Below are positions 1 through 7,001 of a stretch of 15,149 nt of DNA, piece after piece. Both the position numbers and the translations under genes were made by a program. Source of the stretch: JAZKFR01 sp040386295 (lineage in GTDB: Bacteria > Pseudomonadota > Gammaproteobacteria > Burkholderiales > Rhodocyclaceae); assembly GCA_040386295.1 (NCBI GenBank), contig JAZKFR010000037.1, positions 1 to 15,149 of the forward strand. Reading direction: 5' to 3'. Position 1 is the stretch's first letter. Each line of letters starts with the position of its first letter. Under the pieces are notes generated by a model that was not told the DNA's origin, did no database searches, and saw only the letters and a list, made by a program, of their open reading frames with translations.

Positions 1-94
1 GGCCGATGAAGGCACGATTGAGCGGAGCAAGGTAGCCGAGGCGATCGCCAAATATGCTATCGATATCAATAAACCCAATCCGATGACGGTCTAA
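1..94 (+). CDS. aceE: Pyruvate dehydrogenase E1 component, 3' end only
   Basis: Only the last 30 codons are present, read from base 2 to the TAA at 92-94. The peptide contains VAEAIAKYAIDINKPNPMTV, which has the character of the C-terminus of homodimeric E1 (AceE) in betaproteobacteria. E1 decarboxylates pyruvate with thiamine diphosphate and reductively acetylates the lipoyl group of E2. The assignment rests mainly on context: the stop lies 11 nt before aceF, the standard aceE-aceF-lpdA order. The catalytic part lies outside the window. Confidence 0.85.
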   Translation, partial: ADEGTIERSKVAEAIAKYAIDINKPNPMTV

Positions 95-105
95 GAAAGT
101 CTCCC

Positions 106-1821
106 ATGAGCCAATTGTTTGAAAAAACGCTTGAAAAAACGATCGAGATTAAAGTCCCAGATATCGGCGATTACAGCGACATCCCCGTGATCGACGTTTG
201 CGTCAAAGTGGGCGATAGCGTGCAAATCGACGACGCCCTGCTGACGCTTGAATCGGATAAGGCGACGATGGATGTGCCTTCTTCTGCCGCCGGCGTGGTT
301 AAAGAAATCAAAGTCAAAGTCGGCGACAAAGTGTCACAAGGCAGCTTGGTTGTTCTGCTCGCTGTGTCCAGCGAAAACGGCGCAGCAGCTACGCCCGCGC
401 CTGTGCCAAGCGCCGCGCAGTCTGTTCCTGTTGCCCCGGCGCAGCCGGTGGCCGCAAGCGCAGCGCCTGTTACGGCGTCGCCTAGCGTCGGCGCCAGTGC
501 CGCTTTGCTTGAAGTCAAAGTGCCTGATATTGGCGATTACGCCGATGTGCCCGTCATCGACATTTGCGTCAAAGTCGGCGATAGCGTGCAAATCGACGAT
601 GCGCTGATTACCCTAGAATCAGATAAAGCGACCATGGACGTTCCGGCCTCGGTGGCAGGGGTAGTGCGCGAGATCAAAGTGAAGCTCGGTGACAGAGTTT
701 CGCAAGGCCAAGTGATTCTCTTGATCGCCAGCGGCGCGCCGGCTGCTGCGGTCGCAACGCCCGCAACGGTGGTTTCTGCCGTTGCGCCAAGCTTGCCCAG
801 TGCTACTAGCCCAGTTTCTGCCGCTGCGACGGTAGCGACTGCAGTGCTCAGCGTGGCTGCTTCGCCATCCCCTGCCGCTTTATCCGTTGGCGGGAGAAGT
901 CATGCTTCGCCGTCGGTGCGTTTGTTCGCGCGCGAGTTAGGCGTTGATTTGAGCAAAGTGTCGGCCAGTGGCAACAAAGGGCGCATCACGCGTGAAGACA
1001 TCAGCCGTTTTGTTAAAACAGCGCTACAAACGCCCATCAGCACTGCCGCTACAGCGGCTTCTGGCAATGCGGGTGGCCTCGATCTATTACCCTGGCCCAA
1101 AGTCGATTTCGCCAAATTTGGCCCGATCGAAGTCAAGCCCTTATCGCGCATCAAAAAAATCTCCGGCGCAAATTTGGCGCGCAATTGGGTCATGGTGCCT
1201 GCCGTGACCTACCATGAAGACGCCGACATCACTGAGCTAGAGGCTTTTCGTGTTGCGACCAACAAGGAGTATGAAAAATCTGGACAAGCGGGTGGCCTCA
1301 AAATCACCATGCTCGCCTTTTTGATCAAAGCCTGTGCTAGCGCGCTGAAAAAATTCCCTGAATTCAATAGCTCGCTTGATGGGGACAACCTAGTTCTCAA
1401 ACAGTATTGCCACATCGCTTTTGCCGCCGATACGCCGAATGGTTTGGTCGTGCCGGTGATTAAAAATGCCGACCAGAAAAGCATCAGCGAAATTGCCTTG
1501 GAATCGAGCCAGCTCGCGAAAAAAGCACGTGACGGCAAGCTCGGTCCGGCTGATATGAGCGGTGCCTGCTTCACTATTTCTAGCCTGGGCGGAATCGGCA
1601 GTACCGCGTTTTCGCCGATTGTTAACGCCCCGGAAGTAGCGATTTTGGGCGTCAGCAAATCCTTGATGAAACCCGTCTGGAACGGCAAAGACTTCGTTCC
1701 GCGCTTGATTCTGCCCATGTCCCTGTCCGCCGATCATCGTGTCATCGACGGTGCGATGGGTGCCCGCTTCAATGTTTATGTCGCTCAGCTGCTGGCCGAT
1801 ATGCGCCGCGTGCTGCTTTAA
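106..1821 (+). CDS. aceF: Dihydrolipoamide acetyltransferase, E2 of pyruvate dehydrogenase
   Basis: Transfers the acetyl group from lipoyl-lysine to CoA and forms the core of the cytoplasmic pyruvate dehydrogenase complex. The 571 residues show two lipoyl domains (about 13-86 and 134-208), each with the ESDKATMDVP loop, so the lipoylated lysines are predicted at K52 and K174. Ala/Pro/Val/Ser-rich flexible linkers follow each. The peripheral E3-binding domain is about 266-303 (SPSVRLFARELGVDLSKV). The catalytic acyltransferase domain is about 330-571 and ends with the DHRVIDG motif, H544 being the catalytic His and D548 its neighbour. The ATG lies 11 nt after the aceE stop and only a weak purine-rich ribosome site is visible, consistent with translation coupled to aceE. 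Length and domain order are normal for the family. The two lipoyl domains are almost identical to each other and to the one in LpdA. Confidence 0.97.
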   Translation: MSQLFEKTLEKTIEIKVPDIGDYSDIPVIDVCVKVGDSVQIDDALLTLESDKATMDVPSSAAGVVKEIKVKVGDKVSQGSLVVLLAVSSENGAAATPAPVPSAAQSVPVAPAQPVAASAAPVTASPSVGASAALLEVKVPDIGDYADVPVIDICVKVGDSVQIDDALITLESDKATMDVPASVAGVVREIKVKLGDRVSQGQVILLIASGAPAAAVATPATVVSAVAPSLPSATSPVSAAATVATAVLSVAASPSPAALSVGGRSHASPSVRLFARELGVDLSKVSASGNKGRITREDISRFVKTALQTPISTAATAASGNAGGLDLLPWPKVDFAKFGPIEVKPLSRIKKISGANLARNWVMVPAVTYHEDADITELEAFRVATNKEYEKSGQAGGLKITMLAFLIKACASALKKFPEFNSSLDGDNLVLKQYCHIAFAADTPNGLVVPVIKNADQKSISEIALESSQLAKKARDGKLGPADMSGACFTISSLGGIGSTAFSPIVNAPEVAILGVSKSLMKPVWNGKDFVPRLILPMSLSADHRVIDGAMGARFNVYVAQLLADMRRVLL

Positions 1822-1836
1822 AAGCAGGAGAATGCA

Positions 1837-3603
1837 ATGAGCAACACCCCTCAGTTAATTGAAGCCAAAGTTCCCGATATCGGGGATTACGCTGACATTC
1901 CCGTCATCGAAATTTGCGTCAAAGTAGGCGACCTAGTCAAAGCGGAAGACGCCCTGGTTACTTTGGAATCAGATAAAGCGACGATGGACGTGCCTAGCCC
2001 AGCCGAAGGTCGAGTCAAATCGATTCAGGTCAAACTCGGCGATAAAGTTTCCGCCGGCAGTTTAGTCCTCGTCCTAGAAGCGACTGTGGCTGCGGCTGCG
2101 GACGTGCCTGCCCCCCTTGCGGCAAGCCCTGTCGTCAGCGCTGCAAATGCGCCTACTGTTACTGCTACAGCAGCCAGCGCGCAGCACGCAGGTCAAGCCG
2201 ATCTCGAATGCGATATGTTGGTTTTAGGCGCTGGGCCAGGCGGCTATTCAGCGGCCTTCCGCAGTGCTGACCTAGGTTTGAAAACGGTCTTGGTCGAACG
2301 CTATTCCACCCTCGGCGGCGTTTGCCTAAACGTCGGTTGTATCCCTTCAAAAGCCCTGTTGCACGTTGCGGCAGTGATGGACGAAGCGCGTCACATGGGG
2401 CAATTAGGCATCGAGTTTGCTCAGCCCAAAATCAATTTGGATCAATTGCGCGCGCACAAAAACAAAGTCGTCGGCAAGCTCACCGGCGGTCTTGCCGGTA
2501 TGGCTAAAGCGCGCAAGGTTGAGTTTGTGCAAGGACTGGGCAAGTTTCTCGACGCGAACCATCTCGCCGTGCACAGAGCGGACGGTCAGCAGCAAGTGAT
2601 TAAATTTCGCCAAGCGATTATCGCTGCCGGTTCGCAGGCTGTTGCCCTACCGTTTATGCCGAAAGACGATCCGCGCATCGTAGATTCCACGGGCGCTTTA
2701 GAACTACGGCAAATCCCTAAAAAAATGCTGGTGATCGGCGGCGGCATTATTGGCCTTGAAATGGCGACGGTGTATTCAGCCTTGGGCGCGCGTATCACGG
2801 TGGTTGAATTAGGCGCCGTGCTGATGCCCGGTGCCGATCGCGACCTGGTTAAAGTGTGGGAAAAATTCAACGCCGCACGCTTCGACCAAGTTCGACTCAA
2901 TACCGGGGTCACAGCTGCGCTGGCCAAAGCCGAAGGGATCGAAGTTAGCTACAGCAATGGTGAAAAAGAGCTGTTCGACTTGGTGCTGGTTGCCGTTGGT
3001 CGTACACCCAACGGCAAAAAAATCGATGCTGAAAAAGCCGGCGTGCACGTGAGTGAGCGTGGCTTTATCGAGGTTGATCGCCAGCTGCGGACGAATGTGC
3101 CGCATATTTTTGCGATTGGCGACATTGTCGGCCAACCGATGTTGGCGCATAAAGCGGTGCATGAAGCGCACGTCGCTGCCGAAGCCGCTAACGGATCAAA
3201 ACGTTGTTTCGACGCAGTGCAAATTCCTTCGGTTGCCTACACCGACCCGGAAATTGCCTGGGCGGGTAAAACCGAAGAACAGTGCAAGGCAGAAGGCATC
3301 GAATACGGCAAATCCGTATTCCCCTGGGCAGCCTCGGGTCGCGCGATTGCCAACGGTCGTGACGAGGGCTTCACCAAACTGATTTTCGATGCAGCGACAC
3401 ATCGCGTGATCGGTGGCGGGATCGTCGGCACGCACGCAGGCGATTTGATCGGTGAGGTTTGCCTGGCCATAGAAATGGGCTGTGATGCTGCCGATATAGG
3501 CCACACCATCCACCCGCATCCAACCTTGGGCGAATCGGTTGGTATGGCAGCTGAAGTATTTGAAGGCGTGTGCACTGACTTGCCGCCGAGCAAGAAAAAA
3601 TAG
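1837..3603 (+). CDS. lpdA: Dihydrolipoamide dehydrogenase (E3) with N-terminal lipoyl domain
   Basis: Reoxidises dihydrolipoamide on E2, passing electrons through a redox-active disulfide and FAD to NAD+. The 588 residues begin with a complete lipoyl domain (about 6-82, lipoyl lysine K47 in ESDKATM) and an Ala/Pro linker (about 83-118). The flavoprotein follows: FAD-binding GAGPGG at 131-136, redox disulfide GGVCLNVGCIPSK with C163 and C168, NAD-binding GGGIIGLE near 300, a second FAD motif near FAIGDI, and C-terminal HPHPTLGE with catalytic H561 and E566. An N-terminal lipoyl domain on E3 is known in betaproteobacteria and Neisseria, so it is not a novel fusion. The start ATG is 15 nt after aceF with a good AGGAG site at about 1826-1830, so it is probably in the aceE-aceF-lpdA transcript. 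Confidence 0.97.
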   Translation: MSNTPQLIEAKVPDIGDYADIPVIEICVKVGDLVKAEDALVTLESDKATMDVPSPAEGRVKSIQVKLGDKVSAGSLVLVLEATVAAAADVPAPLAASPVVSAANAPTVTATAASAQHAGQADLECDMLVLGAGPGGYSAAFRSADLGLKTVLVERYSTLGGVCLNVGCIPSKALLHVAAVMDEARHMGQLGIEFAQPKINLDQLRAHKNKVVGKLTGGLAGMAKARKVEFVQGLGKFLDANHLAVHRADGQQQVIKFRQAIIAAGSQAVALPFMPKDDPRIVDSTGALELRQIPKKMLVIGGGIIGLEMATVYSALGARITVVELGAVLMPGADRDLVKVWEKFNAARFDQVRLNTGVTAALAKAEGIEVSYSNGEKELFDLVLVAVGRTPNGKKIDAEKAGVHVSERGFIEVDRQLRTNVPHIFAIGDIVGQPMLAHKAVHEAHVAAEAANGSKRCFDAVQIPSVAYTDPEIAWAGKTEEQCKAEGIEYGKSVFPWAASGRAIANGRDEGFTKLIFDAATHRVIGGGIVGTHAGDLIGEVCLAIEMGCDAADIGHTIHPHPTLGESVGMAAEVFEGVCTDLPPSKKK

Positions 3604-3615
3604 TTGTTTGTGCGG

Positions 3616-3655
3616 GCTTATGTACTTCTCTGATTGATCAGAGAAGTACATAAGC
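3616..3655. repeat. Perfect long palindrome 1 (hairpin) downstream of lpdA
   Basis: The left arm at 3616-3633 is exactly complementary to the right arm at 3638-3655: 18 bp with the 4-nt loop TTGA. It begins 12 bp after the lpdA stop codon. No run of T follows on either strand, so it is not a standard intrinsic terminator. It may stabilise the 3' end of the pdh transcript, form a cruciform, or be a repeat copy. Its inner part TTCTCTG/CAGAGAA is shared with the second palindrome. Confidence 0.85.
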
Positions 3656-3657
3656 GG

Positions 3658-3705
3658 TTGAGTGCATAGTTGAATGTACGGCTGAATAAAGGCTTGAGTC
3701 ATACT
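3658..3705. repeat. Four degenerate 12-bp direct repeats
   Basis: Four units in exact 12-bp register start at 3658, 3670, 3682 and 3694: TTGAGTGCATAG, TTGAATGTACGG, CTGAATAAAGGC and TTGAGTCATACT. The YTGA(A/G)T start of each unit is the conserved part. They fill almost the whole space between the two palindromes. Function is unknown; they may be binding sites for a regulator, or decayed tandem repeats. Confidence 0.5.
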
Positions 3706-3710
3706 TAAGC

Positions 3711-3748
3711 ACCCTCCATTCTCTGCGCTTGCGCAGAGAATGGAGGGT
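3711..3748. repeat. Perfect long palindrome 2 (hairpin)
   Basis: Arms 3711-3728 and 3731-3748 are exactly complementary over 18 bp with only TT between them, so the real loop would open one or two pairs. The inner sequence TTCTCTG/CAGAGAA also occurs in palindrome 1, while the outer parts differ. No T-run follows on either strand. It may act as an RNA 3'-end stabiliser or factor-assisted terminator, or be one member of a dispersed palindromic family. Confidence 0.85.
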
Positions 3749-3892
3749 TCGGCATCCTTGTGTGACGCACAACAGCAGAGCGTGTTGCATCGTATTTTTG
3801 TCCCTTGTGCCCCCTTCTGTTCTGGTCTTGCGTTAATCCCCTTTCGCTGTAAACCCACTGACTGATTGGCCTATAAATATTTTTTTCTCGTC

Positions 3893-3916
3893 AAGCCTTG
3901 GCTGTGGCCAAGGCTT
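3893..3916 (+). promoter_or_regulatory. Leader hairpin before the 3935 gene
   Basis: AAGCCTTGGC at 3893-3902 pairs perfectly with GCCAAGGCTT at 3907-3916 across the 4-nt loop TGTG. The stem ends 6 nt before the GGAG ribosome site (3923-3926) of the gene starting at 3935. A T-run lies just upstream, not downstream, so on this strand it does not look like an intrinsic terminator. A role in protecting or tuning translation of the leader is inference. Confidence 0.5.
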
Positions 3917-3934
3917 TGCATCGGAGTGTATTGA

Positions 3935-4543
3935 ATGAAGCTTTCCCCTGTGCCTTTTGCCTACGCCGGATTTGTTCCGGTTGAGGAGCGTGTCCATGTT
4001 CCAGACTCACGCAACGCTGACTTAATGATCGATTTAACGCAAGAAGACGACTGCACGTCCGTGACAGCTGAAACAAGCAGCAGCGAGCCAGAGAGCAGCG
4101 TTGAGCCGCAGCCATTCTCTTTGGAGAAAAGAAATGCGCTAAGACGCAGATTGGATACTCGGGTCGGCGTTGAAATGAAACGTTTGGAAAGCCTGGATAA
4201 GAAAGAGGCTAAAAAGCGCAAAACACCATCGCCTCAATACAATGAGCAACACTACACCGCACTTGCTTTAAGAACCGTGTCCTGCCAAATGCTCATAGAG
4301 CACCAAGGGGCAATCGCTGAGGCGATCCGAAGCGCTCAATTTCAACGCGTTAAGATTGTCGCGAATGATCGCCCGCGTCTGCTTGCGCGTATCGCTCAAA
4401 TTAACAAGGATGCAGATACGTTGATCTATGGCTTTTCCGCTAATCCGACGCATATTGCAAAAGAAAGTATCGAAGCCTCAGAGCGCTGTATTCTGGAGAT
4501 GGCGAGCGTGCTTGATCTGGTCAACCAAATGACTGAACAGTAA
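3935..4543 (+). CDS. Unrecognised 202-residue protein with SIM-like and NLS-like motifs
   Basis: I do not recognise a family. The gene looks real: ATG with GGAG 8 nt upstream, its own leader, and no better frame on the other strand. The N-terminal 60 residues are acidic and Ser/Glu-rich and contain DLMIDLTQEDD (29-39), which closely resembles a eukaryotic SUMO-interacting motif (hydrophobic core followed by acidic residues). Residues 65-97 are very basic (KR, RRR, then KKEAKKRK at 89-96, followed by TPSP) and resemble a nuclear localisation signal. Residues 105-202 look like a mostly helical folded part. There is no signal peptide or membrane segment. It lies between pdh and the Pho-regulated pst operon and is probably its own unit. 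A host-directed effector is one possibility; a cytoplasmic bacterial protein with chance motifs is another. Confidence 0.7.
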   Translation: MKLSPVPFAYAGFVPVEERVHVPDSRNADLMIDLTQEDDCTSVTAETSSSEPESSVEPQPFSLEKRNALRRRLDTRVGVEMKRLESLDKKEAKKRKTPSPQYNEQHYTALALRTVSCQMLIEHQGAIAEAIRSAQFQRVKIVANDRPRLLARIAQINKDADTLIYGFSANPTHIAKESIEASERCILEMASVLDLVNQMTEQ

Positions 4544-4632
4544 GACGCTAGCCTGAATCTTGCCGTGTAATCTGAAGCAAAGCATCTTAATAAAGCACTG
4601 ATTGCTGGTCGCGGCTAATCGAAGCAAGCATC

Positions 4633-4650
4633 CTGTCACGCGCCTGTCAT
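4633..4650 (+). promoter_or_regulatory. Pho box (PhoB-binding site) of the pst operon
   Basis: Two perfect CTGTCA half-sites lie at 4633-4638 and 4644-4649, 11 bp apart, within CTGTCACGCGCCTGTCAT. This is the spacing of the enterobacterial Pho box consensus, although the linker is GC-rich rather than AT-rich. A TAAAGT at 4661-4666, 10 bp after the box, fits the -10 hexamer, as in PhoB-dependent promoters where the box replaces the -35. PhoB~P should therefore activate pstS when phosphate is scarce. Confidence 0.85.
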
Positions 4651-4660
4651 GTTCCCCCTT

Positions 4661-4666
4661 TAAAGT
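4661..4666 (+). promoter_or_regulatory. Putative -10 element of the pstS promoter
   Basis: TAAAGT matches TATAAT at four of six positions and lies 10 bp downstream of the Pho box, the expected place. Transcription would start near 4673, giving a leader of about 25 nt that contains the GGAG ribosome site at 4689-4692. Confidence 0.5.
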
Positions 4667-4698
4667 CTTCAGTTCCCCCTTTTCGTTTGGAGATTCAT

Positions 4699-5760
4699 AT
4701 GTTTCTACTGCTTCGCAAACGTGTGTTCGCAGCGCTTGTCGCTGTTTCTGGCAGTGTGCTAACCCTAGCTAGCGGTGCGGCGTCTGCGGCAGACGTGACC
4801 GGCGCTGGCGCGTCGTTTCCAGCGCCGATTTACGCAAAATGGGCTGAGGCTTATCAAAAAGCCAGTGGCAATCGCATCAACTACCAATCGATCGGTTCCG
4901 GTGGTGGGATCAAACAAATCATTGCCAAAACAGTCGATTTTGGTGCGTCTGACATGCCGCTGAAGGCCGAGGAATTGGCAAAAAACGGTTTGCTGCAGTT
5001 TCCTACCGTGATTGGCGGGGTAGTGCCGGTGGTCAATGTTGCCGGGGTTAAAGCGGGGGATATGCGTCTGAGTGGTAGCGTGCTGGCTGATATCTACTTG
5101 GGCAAAATTCTCAAATGGAACGACAAAGCGATCGTCGCTTTGAACCCAACGCTGAGTTTGCCCGATCAAGCGATCGCTGTCGTGCGTCGCGCCGATGGTT
5201 CGGGCACCACCTTCATTTTTACTGATTATTTATCCAAGCTCAGCCCTGAGTGGAAACAAAAAATTGGTGAAGGTACCGCCGTGCAATGGCCGACCGGTTT
5301 GGGCGGTAAAGGGAATGAAGGTGTGGCAGCGTTTGTCCAGCGGGTTCCTGGCGCGATTGGTTATGTTGAATTCGCTTACGCCAAGCAGAATAAATTAGCC
5401 TTTACCCTACTGCAAAATAACACCGGTAACTTTGTGGCGCCGGACGACCTGACTTTTAAAGCCGCTGCCGCTGCCGCAGATTGGACAAAGTCGAATTTCG
5501 GCGAGATTTTGACGGCACAACCGGGTAAAGATAGCTGGCCGATCACGGGTGCGACCTTTATTCTGATGCAGCAGGTTCAAGACAACCCGAAACAAGCCTT
5601 AGAAGTCCTGAAGTTCTTTGATTGGGCTTACAAAAACGGAAGCAAAACCGCTGAAGAGCTAGACTACGTCCCCTTGCCCGATAAGCTGATCAAACTGATT
5701 TACAGCGCTTGGTCTGGCCTTAAAGGCAGCGATGGAAAAATACTGTGGAACGGTAAATAA
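4699..5760 (+). CDS. pstS: Periplasmic phosphate-binding protein PstS
   Basis: Binds inorganic phosphate in the periplasm and delivers it to the PstC-PstA channel. I chose the ATG at 4699 (353 residues) because GGAG at 4689-4692 sits 6 nt upstream; a TTG at 4687 would overlap that site. Residues 1-30 form a signal peptide: basic RKR at 6-8, a hydrophobic core, and cleavage after ASA30. The mature protein starts ADVTGAGASFPAPIYAKW, as is typical of PstS. Phosphate-contact segments are visible: GASF (37-40), GSGGG (66-70), FGASDMP (81-87) and RRADGSGTTF (163-172). Length is normal. It is the first gene of the operon, under the Pho box, and a hairpin follows it, in line with the usual higher expression of pstS than of the permease genes. 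Confidence 0.97.
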   Translation: MFLLLRKRVFAALVAVSGSVLTLASGAASAADVTGAGASFPAPIYAKWAEAYQKASGNRINYQSIGSGGGIKQIIAKTVDFGASDMPLKAEELAKNGLLQFPTVIGGVVPVVNVAGVKAGDMRLSGSVLADIYLGKILKWNDKAIVALNPTLSLPDQAIAVVRRADGSGTTFIFTDYLSKLSPEWKQKIGEGTAVQWPTGLGGKGNEGVAAFVQRVPGAIGYVEFAYAKQNKLAFTLLQNNTGNFVAPDDLTFKAAAAAADWTKSNFGEILTAQPGKDSWPITGATFILMQQVQDNPKQALEVLKFFDWAYKNGSKTAEELDYVPLPDKLIKLIYSAWSGLKGSDGKILWNGK

Positions 5761-5802
5761 CGATCGTATTTTTTTCCTAAAATAAGTTTCTGCTCTATCT
5801 GA

Positions 5803-5833
5803 GAATCGATTGTGCTTAGCGTGCAATCGATTC
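5803..5833 (+). promoter_or_regulatory. Stem-loop in the pstS-pstC gap
   Basis: GAATCGATTG at 5803-5812 pairs perfectly with CAATCGATTC at 5824-5833 across an 11-nt loop that can itself form weak pairs. No T-run follows. In other pst operons a hairpin here protects the pstS mRNA or reduces read-through, keeping PstS in excess over PstC. That role is inferred from position; the pairing is seen directly. Confidence 0.6.
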
Positions 5834-6038
5834 GCTTCGATTCGTTTAGCTTCGTTTGATCTCACTTGCTGTTAAGCCCTCTTGCCTTACCAGGCTAAGC
5901 TTCAGGTATTATCCGGCTGTTTATTGATCCACCAATCCTGCCTCAACGCACACCGCTTAAGCCGTTACTGCAAAACCAGTAGCTTTAGCCAAAAAATCAT
6001 CAATAGCCGCTTTTAGCAGAAAGTGTTCGACTGAGACA

Positions 6039-7001
6039 ATGTTTGTCACTAGGAAGCCGAAAAGGCGTGTCGGCGGCTTCGCCGACTGGATTTTTTTTAA
6101 TTTGACCCGTTTTTTTGCTTTGCTCACACTTTTAATGTTGGGCGGCATTATTGCTTCGCTCGTTTACGGCGCTTGGCCGTCGATACGGCACTTTGGCTTT
6201 GCTTTTTTGTGGACCAGTGATTGGAATCCACCGATGGAAAAATTCGGTGCTTTGATTCCGATTTATGGGACTTTAGTTACTTCGCTAATTGCTCTGTTCA
6301 TTGCCGTGCCGGTCAGTTTTGGTATTGCCTTATTTCTGACCGAACTCTCACCCGCCTGGCTGCGCCGCCCCTTGGGTGTGGCGATCGAGCTGCTCGCCGG
6401 GATTCCCAGTATTGTTTACGGCATGTGGGGCTTGCTGATTTTTGCCCCTTTCTTCGCGCAACACGTGCAGCCTTTTCTCGCTAAAACGCTGGGTGCGCTA
6501 CCTGTTCTCGGTCTTTTGTTTGCCGGTCCGCCGCTGGGCATTGGTCTCCTTACGGCAGGCATCATTTTGGCCATCATGATTATTCCCTTCATAGCCTCGG
6601 TGATGCGCGATGTTTTTGAAGTCACGCCCGCCATGCTCAAAGAATCTGCTTACGGCATCGGAGCCACGACTTGGGAGGTGGTTTGGAACGTTGTCTTGCC
6701 CTATACCAAGGTCGGCGTCATTGGTGGCGTTATGCTTGGGCTTGGCCGGGCATTGGGTGAAACGATGGCGGTTACCTTTGTCATTGGTAATACCAATTTT
6801 CTCAATAATGTTTCTTTGTTTGAACCGGGTAACAGCATTACCTCTGTCCTGGCTAACGAGTTTTCCGAAGCGACGCCGGGTTTATACACTGCCGCCCTGG
6901 TTGAGTTGGGTCTGATCCTCTTTTTGATTACGCTGATGGTTCTGGTCTTCTCCAAACTTTTGCTGATGCGCTTGGCTAGGCAAGAAGGGAAGGGGAGTTA
7001 A
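6039..7001 (+). CDS. pstC: Phosphate ABC transporter permease PstC
   Basis: One half of the inner-membrane channel of the PstSCAB phosphate importer. The 320 residues are nearly the length of E. coli PstC (319) and carry its hallmark stretches: LMLGGIIASLVYGAWPSI (33-50), ALIPIYGTLVTS (71-82), PVSFGIALFLTELSP (91-105), IPSIVYGMWG (122-131), the cytoplasmic coupling (EAA) loop KESAYGIGATTWEVVW (201-216) and LGLGRALGETMAVTFVIGNT (233-252). Six membrane segments are expected, roughly 24-43, 74-100, 115-138, 160-187, 224-250 and 284-307. The start has only a weak ribosome site. The frame is open for a further 26 codons upstream but lacks an ATG, GTG or TTG start. The stop overlaps the pstA start by 1 nt. 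Confidence 0.96.
   Translation: MFVTRKPKRRVGGFADWIFFNLTRFFALLTLLMLGGIIASLVYGAWPSIRHFGFAFLWTSDWNPPMEKFGALIPIYGTLVTSLIALFIAVPVSFGIALFLTELSPAWLRRPLGVAIELLAGIPSIVYGMWGLLIFAPFFAQHVQPFLAKTLGALPVLGLLFAGPPLGIGLLTAGIILAIMIIPFIASVMRDVFEVTPAMLKESAYGIGATTWEVVWNVVLPYTKVGVIGGVMLGLGRALGETMAVTFVIGNTNFLNNVSLFEPGNSITSVLANEFSEATPGLYTAALVELGLILFLITLMVLVFSKLLLMRLARQEGKGS

Larger units (their letters stand above)
3604..3934. other. 331-bp intergenic region rich in hairpins and short repeats
   Basis: No coding frame is convincing here. A minus-strand open frame that crosses the region (3858 down to 3196) runs into lpdA antisense and is judged a shadow. The region holds two perfect long palindromes, four degenerate 12-bp direct repeats between them, and a third hairpin just before the next gene; each is listed separately. 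A TATAAA with a following T-run at about 3872-3888 could be a -10 region for the gene at 3935, but no good -35 is visible. Confidence 0.7.

Noticed and set aside
1209..1737. Long minus-strand frames within aceF
   Set aside because: They are antisense shadows of the conserved catalytic domain of AceF.
3658..3705. A short CRISPR array
   Set aside because: Units are 12 bp, directly adjacent and degenerate, with no spacers and no cas genes.
3616..3748. The two palindromes as ordinary intrinsic terminators
   Set aside because: Neither stem is followed by a T-run on either strand. A factor-assisted or stabilising role remains possible, but they are listed as palindromic repeats.
3196..3858. 220-residue minus-strand frame over the lpdA 3' end and the intergenic region
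   Set aside because: Two thirds of it is antisense to lpdA, which is certain. Its apparent TQ/IQ tetrapeptide repeats come from the 12-bp DNA repeats.
4687..4698. TTG start four codons upstream of the chosen pstS start
   Set aside because: It overlaps the GGAG ribosome site of the ATG at 4699, and the ATG gives a normal signal peptide.
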